Positions 54,003-62,002 of a stretch of DNA of 64,000 nucleotides are shown here, in pieces. Made by a program: the position numbers and the translations under genes. Position 1 is the stretch's first letter. Each line of letters starts with the position of its first letter. Below the pieces are notes generated by a model. The model was given only the letters and a program-made list of their open reading frames with translations. It made no database searches and was not told the DNA's origin. The stretch spans positions 186,001 to 250,000 of the forward strand of contig NZ_FQXY01000009.1 of the NCBI RefSeq assembly GCF_900130125.1. The letters are read 5' to 3'. The DNA comes from Bacteroides congonensis (GTDB lineage: Bacteria; Bacteroidota; Bacteroidia; Bacteroidales; Bacteroidaceae).

Positions 54003-54548
54003 ATGAGTCTTAAAGAATACCAGGAAAAAAGACAATTTGGCAGGACTTCGGAACCGTCACCGGAGATGTTGGAAACTCCCAACCGCATACCTGTTTTTGT
54101 TGTACAAAAGCATGAGGCAAGTCGTCTTCATTTTGATTTTCGTTTGGAAATAGACGGAGTATTGAAAAGCTGGGCGGTGCCCAAGGGACCTTCTATGAAT
54201 CCTAAGGACAAGAGGTTGGCTATCCAAGTGGAGGATCATCCTTTAAGTTATGCCCACTTTGAAGGAGTGATACCGGAGGGTAACTATGGTGCGGGTGAAG
54301 TAGAGATATGGGATAGTGGGACATACGCATATGTCGGCAATAGTCATGACATATCTTCCGCTATCGAACATGGTCTACTTGAGTTTAAGTTACATGGGCA
54401 TAAGCTCAAAGGATTATTTACACTTGTACGTACCAATATGGATGAGAAGGGGAAGGACTGGTTGTTAATAAAAAAAGAAGATATATTTGCTGTCGCTCAT
54501 GTTTATGATGCTAAAGATATTCCTTCCTATGATGAAGTCTTTCTATAA
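54003..54548 (+). CDS. Stand-alone LigD-type 3'-phosphoesterase (PE) domain
   Basis: A 181-residue cytoplasmic protein with the complete PE-domain signature: His43, Asp45 and Arg47 in RLHFDFRLE, SWAVPKGPS, VEDHPLSYAHFEG (His79) and IPEGNYGAGEVEIWDSG. In many bacteria this domain is the N-terminal part of DNA ligase D, where it trims 3'-phosphate or ribonucleotide ends. Here no ligase or polymerase module is attached and none is nearby. It begins 224 bp from the divergent choloylglycine-hydrolase-family gene. Confidence 0.92.
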   Translation: MSLKEYQEKRQFGRTSEPSPEMLETPNRIPVFVVQKHEASRLHFDFRLEIDGVLKSWAVPKGPSMNPKDKRLAIQVEDHPLSYAHFEGVIPEGNYGAGEVEIWDSGTYAYVGNSHDISSAIEHGLLEFKLHGHKLKGLFTLVRTNMDEKGKDWLLIKKEDIFAVAHVYDAKDIPSYDEVFL

Positions 54549-54851
54549 TTGTTGCCATTATTAATTGTCATATCGGTTTTTCTAAAGTGGTATATCAGCA
54601 GTCCTATGATTGAATGGATGGAGACTGTAGCCTATACCGAACCGGTAAAATTGCGATTAAGTCCTGTATTTCTGAGGTAACAGCGTAATTTGTTACCATT
54701 TGATAAAAAACACCCATTTATTATGTCGGAAACCACCTGTACGGCGGCTGTTAAAATGTTTACACTTGCATCGACTTTTGGCATGCATAAAAAGAATTAG
54801 GCGTGTTATGTTGAAAGTGTAAAATATTAATTAATTTAATCCGATACTAGT
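54549..54851 (+). promoter_or_regulatory. 303-bp leader of the sensor-regulator gene with inverted repeats
   Basis: No gene was seen. GGTAACA/TGTTACC (54676-54697, 8-bp gap) is a compact dyad suited to a dimeric regulator. TTTACACTT (54759-54767) and AAGTGTAAA (54815-54823) form a wider inverted repeat closer to the start codon. No perfect TAnnTTTG box was found. Confidence 0.4.
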
Positions 54852-56609
54852 ATGAATAATTGTTACCTGAATTTGTTATCAGATTTTCAGGCTTCACTCT
54901 TTTTGAGTGCCGGAGCCAATTTGGCAGATAGTAAGCAAACTGCTGATGTAATTTTACCCAATATGTCTCTATTAGGGTATGTGGTTCCTGTGGAGAGTCT
55001 TGGACTTGGGCTGTTTGTTTGTCTATTGGTGTATTTCTTGTTGGACTATAATTCAAGGTTACAGTCACATGAAAAATATAAGCTTACAGTAAATATGATT
55101 CATGCGGTACATACGCCATTACTATTATTACAGAACCAGTTGGAAGATATTAGGACCGATAATCTTCCGGAATCCCTTTCTCCAAAGATAGAAGAGGCAC
55201 TGGGGTATACTAAATGTATAATAGACTGTAATCACAATGTTGCCACACTTGATAAAGTGAATGGAAAAATCAAGCCCAAAACATCCACAATTAGTTTTGA
55301 ACTTTTTACCTATATCACTTCCATTGTGAATCAGTGCCGTCCGTATGCGAAATCCCGTCAGATACGTTTGGTAGTCAATGAATGTCCGGATTGTGTAAGT
55401 TGTAGGATTAATGAGAATATTATGACAGCGGCATTGCAACATCTTTTGAACAAAATGATTCAGACTTCTGCACCGGGGTGTTGCATATCCATAAAGATAA
55501 CACATGCGATAAATTCGTGGGAGCTATATGTAAGTAATTGTGGGATTGCGGAGAAAGGCAGGAATAAGATGATAATTCCTCTTATTCCTGTTATGTTCCC
55601 TATATATGGTTATAGTGATTTACGGACTGTGAGAAAAATCATTCATTTGCACGGCGGAAAAATAACAGGTTACGGATATGGTAAGGCAGTCAGTTTTCGG
55701 ATTGTTATTCCGACAGACTGTTGCTGCCGGAATCAGTCATGTCCCGTTATAAAACATAAAGTAGCCGAAACAAAAAGTGCTTCCGACAGTTCAGTTCAGA
55801 TTCCGGAGGATGATAATCAATATTCTAAAATCAAGGATATGCCTTGTATCCTGTTAGTTATGGGAGATAAGTTATTTAGCGATTATTTGAAAAAGGACTT
55901 GTCGAGATATTTTCGGATTACAGTTCTTGATAACCCGGATCTGTTAATAAAAAACATTATCTACCTGAATCCTGATGCGGTTATTATTGATGATAATGTA
56001 AATGGAGTAAGTGGAGATGCTCTTTGTTTCCGAATCAAAGCGGACAAGATAGTGGGGAATATGCCGATTGTACTTTTGATAAGGTCATTCGATAATGAAA
56101 GCTATATGTCCCATTTGGGAAGTGGAGCGGATCGGTTGGAGTTGCGAACTGAAAGTATCTGCAAATTCAGGGCAAATATACGTATGCTGATAGAAAACCA
56201 TTTAGTCTTGCGGGAGCGAATAAAACAATTTTTGTCAGATGCAATTTCTCCTTTAATGTCTCCAAAGGAAAAGTCAACGAAAGAAGATCAGGAATTCATG
56301 GAAAAGGTGAATTCAATCCTCGAAGAAAATTTGTCAGAAAGATATTTGATAAAGCAACTTTGTACTGATATCGGCAAAAGTCGCACGGCATTTTATAGCA
56401 AGATGAGAGAACTAACCGGAAAATCACCGGAGAATTATATCTATTCATTTAAAATGGATAAGGCGCGCAAGTTCTTGGCTTCCCAGCAGTATAGCAATAC
56501 TGAAATAGCCACTATGCTGGGGTATTGTGACGCCAAATATTTTGGAAAAAAGTTTAAGGAATTCTATAATATCTGTCCTTCCGATTATATAAAGACCATT
56601 GTAGGCTAG
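54852..56609 (+). CDS. Hybrid two-component-like regulator without periplasmic sensor
   Basis: A 585-residue protein in the order of a Bacteroides hybrid two-component regulator but reduced. It has a ~46-residue N-terminus and one membrane helix (about 47-66, LGLGLFVCLLVYFLLDY). The histidine-kinase dimerisation helix keeps an H-box-like HAVHTPL (His84). The ATPase-like region is degenerate, without clear N and G boxes. The receiver-like domain (~335-445) has Asp in AVIIDDNVNG but Gly-Asp (VMGDK) at the acidic pocket and Arg instead of the conserved Lys (LLIRSF). The AraC-type helix-turn-helix (~490-585) is intact (IATMLGYCDAKYFGKKFKEF). The beta-propeller sensor of pectin regulators is absent. 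It may be a ligand-free or partner-controlled DNA-binding protein. Confidence 0.82.
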   Translation: MNNCYLNLLSDFQASLFLSAGANLADSKQTADVILPNMSLLGYVVPVESLGLGLFVCLLVYFLLDYNSRLQSHEKYKLTVNMIHAVHTPLLLLQNQLEDIRTDNLPESLSPKIEEALGYTKCIIDCNHNVATLDKVNGKIKPKTSTISFELFTYITSIVNQCRPYAKSRQIRLVVNECPDCVSCRINENIMTAALQHLLNKMIQTSAPGCCISIKITHAINSWELYVSNCGIAEKGRNKMIIPLIPVMFPIYGYSDLRTVRKIIHLHGGKITGYGYGKAVSFRIVIPTDCCCRNQSCPVIKHKVAETKSASDSSVQIPEDDNQYSKIKDMPCILLVMGDKLFSDYLKKDLSRYFRITVLDNPDLLIKNIIYLNPDAVIIDDNVNGVSGDALCFRIKADKIVGNMPIVLLIRSFDNESYMSHLGSGADRLELRTESICKFRANIRMLIENHLVLRERIKQFLSDAISPLMSPKEKSTKEDQEFMEKVNSILEENLSERYLIKQLCTDIGKSRTAFYSKMRELTGKSPENYIYSFKMDKARKFLASQQYSNTEIATMLGYCDAKYFGKKFKEFYNICPSDYIKTIVG

Positions 56610-56625
56610 AGATAGGATCAATATC

Positions 56626-56660
56626 GGCAAAAGGCATTGGTATAAGATGTGCCTTTTGCC
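56626..56660. repeat. Hairpin between regulator and second recombinase
   Basis: GGCAAAAGGCA and TGCCTTTTGCC form a perfect 11-bp stem with a 13-base loop, 17 bp past the regulator stop codon. No T tract follows on either strand, so termination would be weak. Confidence 0.6.
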
Positions 56661-56758
56661 AATATGATTGCTTCTTCGTGCGGCAGTTAAACATTTCGAT
56701 ATACCACTTGTTTTGCGTGTAAACTTTGTAATTTTACAGTAACAAAAAAAATAAAGGT

Positions 56759-57979
56759 ATGATAACATCAATAAAACTCATGTTGAATAAGGCTAGAAGA
56801 TTGAACAATGGCAGTTACCCTTTGGTATTTCAGGTGATACATAAAAGAAGAAAGAAGTTGCTATATACGGGCTATCGTATAAAAGAAGAAGCTTTTGACG
56901 AGCAGGAAGAAAGGATTGTTGCGAATGGTACGGATTCAGCTTTTTCTGTTACAGATATAACGAAGATGAATCGTGAACTGAGGAAGATAAGAAGTACAAT
57001 TAACGCAAGAATCCGGCAGCTCGAACGAACCACTGATTATTTTACGGTGGAAGATGTTTTGGTACCGTGTGTTCATAAAAATGTCAGACAGCAGTTTTAT
57101 TTGTTGCGATACATTGATACACAGATAGAACGGAAAAAAACTCTAAAGAAAGAAGGGATGGCTGCTGCATACAAAAGTACACGTTCATCATTGGCCAAGT
57201 TTCTGAACAATTCGGATATTCGGATTCCGGTAATTGATTTACGCTTTGTACGGCGCTATGAGGATTTTTTGTATAGTACCGGAGTTACCGGTAATACGGT
57301 AAGTTATTACTTACGGAATTTTAGAATTCTGTACAATCAAGCTATGCTGGATGGCTGCCATTCTCTGGGTGAATATCCTTTTGTCAAGGCGCAAACCCGC
57401 CCGGCCAAGACAGTGAAACGTGCCCTGACCCGGGGAAATCTTCAATCTCTTGCAAACCTTATGTTAGAAGATACTCCGGAACTGGAATTTGCCCGTGATT
57501 TATATTTATTCAGTTTCTATGCTCAGGGAATGGCTTTTGTCGATATTGTACTTTTGAAAAAATCCAGTATCTGCAACGGCATACTGACCTATTCCCGCCA
57601 CAAGTCGAAACAACTGATCCGTATTGCCGTAACCCCTCAAATGCAGGAGATAATGGATAAATATAAAGCTGGGGGAGAATATATATTTCCTATTCTCAAC
57701 AAACAAGACTCATCTGAATACAAGTTATATCGCCTGGCATTAGGACGTATCAACCGTCATCTCAGAAGAATAGCTGCCATGATAGATATCAAAGTACCTT
57801 TAACTACTTATACCGCGCGCCATACCTGGGCTACCCTTGCCCGTGACTACGGTGCGCCGGTTTCTGTAATCAGTGCCGGTTTGGGACATACTTCGGAAGA
57901 GATGACACGCGTTTATTTGAAAGAATTCGATGTGTCCTTGCTCGATAAGGTAAATAGTATGGTGACTAAATTGTTCTAG
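56759..57979 (+). CDS. Tyrosine recombinase (phage-integrase family), second copy
   Basis: A 406-residue recombinase of the same broad Bacteroides family as the one at 2660-3895. Box II Arg354 (TYTARHTWAT), His377 (GLGHTS) and nucleophile Tyr386 (TRVYLKEF) are present. The box I arginine is again not canonical (FYAQGMAFVD), while an Arg lies 13 residues before (ARDLY). The two proteins share layout but are clearly diverged. Genes like this usually invert a nearby promoter or serve a mobile element. No long inverted repeat pair was found beside this one, so its target is unknown. Confidence 0.92.
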   Translation: MITSIKLMLNKARRLNNGSYPLVFQVIHKRRKKLLYTGYRIKEEAFDEQEERIVANGTDSAFSVTDITKMNRELRKIRSTINARIRQLERTTDYFTVEDVLVPCVHKNVRQQFYLLRYIDTQIERKKTLKKEGMAAAYKSTRSSLAKFLNNSDIRIPVIDLRFVRRYEDFLYSTGVTGNTVSYYLRNFRILYNQAMLDGCHSLGEYPFVKAQTRPAKTVKRALTRGNLQSLANLMLEDTPELEFARDLYLFSFYAQGMAFVDIVLLKKSSICNGILTYSRHKSKQLIRIAVTPQMQEIMDKYKAGGEYIFPILNKQDSSEYKLYRLALGRINRHLRRIAAMIDIKVPLTTYTARHTWATLARDYGAPVSVISAGLGHTSEEMTRVYLKEFDVSLLDKVNSMVTKLF

Positions 57980-58032
57980 TTACGTTTTGGCATGATAGGT
58001 GCTCCTCAATATACAGAAGGCAGATTTTGTTT

Positions 58033-58076
58033 GTGCATCTTCTTTCCGGTGGGAGAGAGGGTGCACTTTTTATTTT
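58033..58076 (+). terminator. Terminator after the second recombinase
   Basis: GTGCATCTTCTTTCC pairs with GGGAGAGAGGGTGCAC through several G-T pairs and is followed by TTTTTATTTT. It begins 54 bp past the recombinase stop codon. Confidence 0.7.
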
Positions 58077-58132
58077 AATGCATCATTGAATGATTTTTAT
58101 CTATATTTCATATAAAATACATATAAATATAG

Positions 58133-58140
58133 TATCTTTG
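58133..58140 (+). promoter_or_regulatory. -7 promoter box TATCTTTG before a 300-bp leader
   Basis: A perfect TAnnTTTG is present with no -33 TTTG at normal distance. Transcription would begin near 58147, about 300 bp before the membrane-protein gene at 58448. The leader contains the palindrome CCAGTTAAACTGG (58201-58213) and small open frames. It may be a regulated leader or a small RNA. Confidence 0.5.
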
Positions 58141-58258
58141 TGAAAATATTAAAGATGTTCGGGCTTATATTATTCATTATATATGTTCCAATATCGGTGA
58201 CCAGTTAAACTGGGGTGGTTACTCTGTTGTGATAATCGGAATGTAGACACCTCAAATT

Positions 58259-58372
58259 ATGCAAATAACACAAAAGTGTACGTCTTTGGATGAATGTTTT
58301 TATGTATTTCGAAGCATGGGATTTGAAGTTTATGCTATTAGTCATGTTTGCGGACAGATATTGTTCTCTTAG
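58259..58372 (+). other. Possible 37-codon small ORF
   Basis: ATG to TAG, product beginning MQITQKCTSLDECFYVF, not recognised. It overlaps the next small frame in another phase, so at most one is likely to be real. There is no ribosome-binding evidence; Bacteroides rarely show one. Confidence 0.2.
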
Positions 58373-58442
58373 ACATGAATACAATTTGCCATCTTCGCGA
58401 TTATATGGACATTTGCAAAGTGGAACTTACAAACAGTATTAG
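58290..58442 (+). other. Possible 50-codon small ORF
   Basis: ATG to TAG, product MNVFMYFEAWDLKFMLL... ending GTYKQY. The composition is protein-like, with aromatic, acidic and basic residues mixed. It ends 5 bp before the ATG of the membrane protein at 58448, a spacing consistent with translational coupling. Family unknown. Confidence 0.3.
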
Positions 58443-58447
58443 GGATA

Positions 58448-58846
58448 ATGATTTTATATAACAGTCGTTTGGCGAAGTGTTTTCTCAGTAAGAAGAAACA
58501 TTCTTTTATGATATTTGGTTTCTGTTTTACTCGCTATAAATATTTGGAAATCTGGGAAGAAATGGAAAACCGGATTCATTTAAGACAATATACAGAGTGT
58601 TTTTTTCTCATGTTATTGCCGGCTTTGGGATTGTCCTTGTGGCTTTCGTGGTGGTTTATGTTAATACCTTTGTGTACATATCATTTTCTTTATTGGTGGG
58701 AAAGGATGATCAGGCATCATTCTATCTTTGACTGGGAAGCGAAGAAGCATTGTGGAGATACGCTTTATCTGAGGAAAAGAAAATCCTATAGCTGGACGAA
58801 AGCATACTGCAAGAAAAAACTGCCTGCATCGAGATGGGCGGATTAA
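58448..58846 (+). CDS. Small membrane protein of unknown function
   Basis: 132 residues. The N-terminus is basic and aromatic (FGFCFTRYKYLEIWEEMENRI). Two closely spaced hydrophobic helices follow at about 50-85 (CFFLMLLPALGLSLWLSWW; MLIPLCTYHFLYWW). The C-terminal tail of ~45 residues is charged and has Cys and Lys (HCGDTLYLRKRKSYSW). I do not recognise a family. A strong terminator follows, supporting a real transcript. Confidence 0.6.
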   Translation: MILYNSRLAKCFLSKKKHSFMIFGFCFTRYKYLEIWEEMENRIHLRQYTECFFLMLLPALGLSLWLSWWFMLIPLCTYHFLYWWERMIRHHSIFDWEAKKHCGDTLYLRKRKSYSWTKAYCKKKLPASRWAD

Positions 58847-58911
58847 AGATATGGTCTTAACCGACCGGCTGCCTGTGAAGGTCGCTCTATTGTTTGTTTT
58901 GTTTGTGTTTT

Positions 58912-58954
58912 GTGCACCTTTTTCTTTTATAGAAAAAAGGTGCACTCTTTTTTA
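58912..58954 (+). terminator. Strong intrinsic terminator after the small membrane protein
   Basis: GTGCACCTTTTT and AAAAAAGGTGCAC form a perfect stem around CTTTTATAG, followed by CTCTTTTTT. Confidence 0.85.
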
Positions 58955-58998
58955 TGGATATATGACAGATAAAACATACATTTGACGAAAAAAAGAGA

Positions 58999-59733
58999 AT
59001 GGGTGAAAAAGCATCAATGTGGAATCTTTGGCATGGCTGTCACAAACTGAGTGAGGGGTGCCGTCATTGCTATGTGTACCGTACGGATGGTAAATATGGG
59101 AAGGATAGTTCGGTCGTGACAAAGACGGAAAAGTTTGATCTGCCTTTGCAACAGAAAAAGAATGGGACGTATAAGATTCCGTCAGGTAATTTGGTCTATA
59201 CTTGTTTTACTTCTGATTTTCTGATAGAGGATGCCGACGAATGGCGCACTGAAGCATGGGAGATGATGCGGATACGACAAGATCTCCGTTTCCTTTTTAT
59301 TACCAAGCGAATTGACAGATTACAGCAATGTCTGCCCGCCGATTGGGGAGAGGGGTATGATAATGTGACGATTTGCTGCACAATGGAGAATCAGGATAGA
59401 GTGGATTATCGTCTGCCTATTTATAAGGCAATTCCTATTAAACATAAAATCATTATCTGTGAGCCGCTTCTTAGTCGGATTGACTTTAGGGGAGAACTGG
59501 GAGATTGGGTGGAACAAGTCGTTGCCGGAGGAGAATCGGGAAAAGAAGCCCGTGTGTGTGATTATGACTGGGTGTTGGATATTCGACGACAGTGTGTGGA
59601 AGCGAATGTCGGCTTTTGGTTCAAGCAGACAGGCAGTTATTTGCTGAAAGACGGACACGAATATAAAGTTGCCCGCCAGTTTCAACATTCGCAGGCACGA
59701 AAGGCGGAACTGAATTATACTCCTGAAAAATAG
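58999..59733 (+). CDS. DUF5131 (phage Gp37/Gp68-like) protein
   Basis: 244 residues with the DUF5131 pattern: WNLWHGCHKLSEGCRHCYVY near the N-terminus (Cys14, Cys21, Cys24, a CX6CX2C cluster suggestive of an iron-sulphur cluster), FTSDFLIEDADEWR, LFITKRIDRL, VEQVVAGGESGKEAR and FWFKQTGSY. The family occurs in phages and in bacterial mobile regions and is related to radical-SAM-like folds; its reaction is not known to me. It is cytoplasmic and is followed by a terminator. Confidence 0.87.
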   Translation: MGEKASMWNLWHGCHKLSEGCRHCYVYRTDGKYGKDSSVVTKTEKFDLPLQQKKNGTYKIPSGNLVYTCFTSDFLIEDADEWRTEAWEMMRIRQDLRFLFITKRIDRLQQCLPADWGEGYDNVTICCTMENQDRVDYRLPIYKAIPIKHKIIICEPLLSRIDFRGELGDWVEQVVAGGESGKEARVCDYDWVLDIRRQCVEANVGFWFKQTGSYLLKDGHEYKVARQFQHSQARKAELNYTPEK

Positions 59734-59762
59734 CGGATCATTCTTTTCGGATACAGTTTAAG

Positions 59763-59806
59763 AAAAGCGGGGATTGTCGGGCAGGACAGTCTTCGCTTTT
59801 GTTTTG
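59763..59806 (+). terminator. Terminator after DUF5131
   Basis: AAAAGCGGGGATTGTC and GACAGTCTTCGCTTTT pair through G-T wobbles and are followed by GTTTTGTT. It isolates the inserted gene group from the GH127 gene. Confidence 0.65.
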
Positions 59807-59876
59807 TTGAGTACAAAACGTGGATAATCACGTCTTTTTATAAAGATGTTGTGTAAATTTTAAATTATCCATATTA

Positions 59877-61973
59877 ATGAAACAGATAAAGCTGTTATTT
59901 CTTTTAGCTTCCGCCACCGTTACGGGAGCATTTGCGCAAAGTAACGGACTGACGGATATGAGTCAGAGCCGTTTTGCAAAAATGGCGAATACCGGAGTCA
60001 ATGCAGTACAGTGGACAAACGGATTTTGGGGAGATCGTTTTAATGTGTTCAGTCATACTTCTTTGCAGAGTATGTGGAACACCTGGAATACACCGGAAGT
60101 TTCTCATGGCTTCCGTAATTTTGAAATTGCTGCCGGTGTGTGCAAAGGGGAGCATTGGGGGCCACCGTTTCATGACGGAGATATGTATAAGTGGATGGAA
60201 GGAGTAGCTTCTGTCTATGCCGTCAATAAAGATCCTGAGCTGGATAAATTAATGGATAACTTTATTGCTTGCGTCATAAAAGCCCAACGTGCAGATGGTT
60301 ACATACATACCCCTGTTATCATTGAAGAACTGAATAAAGGGGTTGATTCTCATGCATTGGACGATCAGCACAAGCAGACTGTGATTGGTACGAAAGTAGG
60401 TGCGAAAGACGAGAAGGGGGCTTTTGCCAATCGCTTGAACTTTGAAACTTATAATTTGGGACACCTGATGATGGCGGGTATCGTCCATCGTCGTGCCACC
60501 GGAAAAACAACTCTCTTCGATGCCGCTGTAAAGGCAACGGATTTCCTTTGTCACTTTTACGAAACGGCTTCTGCCGAACTGGCTCGTAATGCCATTTGCC
60601 CTTCTCATTATATGGGCGTAGTCGAAATGTATCGCGCTACCGGAAATCCCCGTTATCTTGAACTTTCAAAGAACCTGATTGATATTCGCGGTATGGTGGA
60701 GAATGGTACGGATGATAATCAGGATCGTATTCCTTTCCGTGAGCAGTATCGCGCAATGGGGCATGCCGTACGTGCCAATTATCTGTATGCAGGTGTAGCG
60801 GATGTATATGCGGAGACAGGCGAACAGCAGTTAATGAAAAACCTGACCAGCATCTGGAATGATATTGTCACCCGCAAAATGTATGTGACCGGAGCCTGCG
60901 GAGCGCTTTATGATGGTACCTCGCCTGATGGTACTTGTTATGAACCGGACAGTATTCAGAAAGTACACCAGAGTTATGGGCGTCCTTATCAGTTACCGAA
61001 TAGTACAGCGCATAATGAAACATGTGCCAATATCGGCAATATGCTGTTCAACTGGCGTATGCTGGAAGTGACGGGAGATGCGAAGTATGCGGAACTCGTA
61101 GAGACTTGCCTTTATAATAGTGTATTGAGTGGTATCAGCTTGGATGGTAAGAAGTATTTCTATACGAATCCGTTGCGTATCAGTGCCGATCTGCCTTATA
61201 CACTTCGTTGGCCGAAAGAACGGACGGAATATATCAGTTGTTTCTGCTGTCCGCCCAATACATTGCGTACACTTTGTCAGGCGCAGAATTATGCTTATAC
61301 ATTGGGAACTGAAGGAATCTATTGCAATCTGTACGGTGCAAATACATTGACTACAACTTGGAAAGATAAAGGAGAAATTGCCTTGACACAGGAAACGGAT
61401 TATCCATGGGATGGGACTGTACGTGTGACATTGGATAAAGTTCCGCGGAAGGCAGGCGCTTTCTCTCTTTTTCTGCGTATTCCCGAATGGTGTGAGAAAG
61501 CCACACTTACAGTAAACGGACAGGAGATGCAGATACATGCAAAAGCGAATACATACGCGGAAGTAAATCGTACATGGAAGAAGGGAGACGTGGTGGAGTT
61601 GACAATGGATATGCCTGTACGTTTGCTCGAAGCCCATCCGTTGGCAGAGGAAATTCGTAATCAGGTAGTAGTGAAGCGTGGCCCGTTGGTTTACTGTTTG
61701 GAAAGTATGGATATAACTGATGGAGAAAAGATTGATAATGTCCTCATTCCTGCGGATATTAAACTGACGCCCAAGAAAATCAGTATCGAAGGCAGTCCGA
61801 TTGTCGCACTTGAAGGGACGGCACGTTTGGCGTCTGCTCCTTCTTGGGAAGGCGTGCTTTATCGTCCGGTCGTTCAAGTGGAAAAGACAGTGGATATTCG
61901 TTTGATTCCCTATTATGCCTGGGGAAACAGGGGAAAAGGAGAAATGACTGTTTGGATGCCATTGGCTAGATAA
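59877..61973 (+). CDS. GH127 (DUF1680) glycosidase: beta-L-arabinofuranosidase or aceric acid hydrolase
   Basis: A 698-residue exported enzyme (signal peptide ending TGAFAQ). The GH127 metal and catalytic set is intact: Glu381 and Cys383 in HNETCANIG, and Cys457-Cys458 in CFCCPPN, the Cys acting as nucleophile with zinc. The (alpha/alpha)6 barrel is followed by beta-sandwich domains (FSLFLRIPEWCEKATLTVNG; RGPLVYCLES). In the B. thetaiotaomicron RG-II locus a GH127 removes aceric acid. The neighbours suggest that role here, but arabinofuranosidase activity is equally compatible with the motifs. Confidence 0.92.
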   Translation: MKQIKLLFLLASATVTGAFAQSNGLTDMSQSRFAKMANTGVNAVQWTNGFWGDRFNVFSHTSLQSMWNTWNTPEVSHGFRNFEIAAGVCKGEHWGPPFHDGDMYKWMEGVASVYAVNKDPELDKLMDNFIACVIKAQRADGYIHTPVIIEELNKGVDSHALDDQHKQTVIGTKVGAKDEKGAFANRLNFETYNLGHLMMAGIVHRRATGKTTLFDAAVKATDFLCHFYETASAELARNAICPSHYMGVVEMYRATGNPRYLELSKNLIDIRGMVENGTDDNQDRIPFREQYRAMGHAVRANYLYAGVADVYAETGEQQLMKNLTSIWNDIVTRKMYVTGACGALYDGTSPDGTCYEPDSIQKVHQSYGRPYQLPNSTAHNETCANIGNMLFNWRMLEVTGDAKYAELVETCLYNSVLSGISLDGKKYFYTNPLRISADLPYTLRWPKERTEYISCFCCPPNTLRTLCQAQNYAYTLGTEGIYCNLYGANTLTTTWKDKGEIALTQETDYPWDGTVRVTLDKVPRKAGAFSLFLRIPEWCEKATLTVNGQEMQIHAKANTYAEVNRTWKKGDVVELTMDMPVRLLEAHPLAEEIRNQVVVKRGPLVYCLESMDITDGEKIDNVLIPADIKLTPKKISIEGSPIVALEGTARLASAPSWEGVLYRPVVQVEKTVDIRLIPYYAWGNRGKGEMTVWMPLAR

Positions 61974-62002
61974 TCCTCTTATACAGAAAAGAAAGAAGAA
62001 CT

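Noticed and set aside
58155..58208. 17-codon hydrophobic frame (MFGLILFIIYV...) after the -7 box
   Set aside because: It is too short to support without expression data and begins only about 8 bases after the expected transcription start.
56759..59733. Prophage or conjugative element
   Set aside because: There is one recombinase and one DUF5131 protein only; no capsid, tail, replication, mobilisation or attachment repeats were found.
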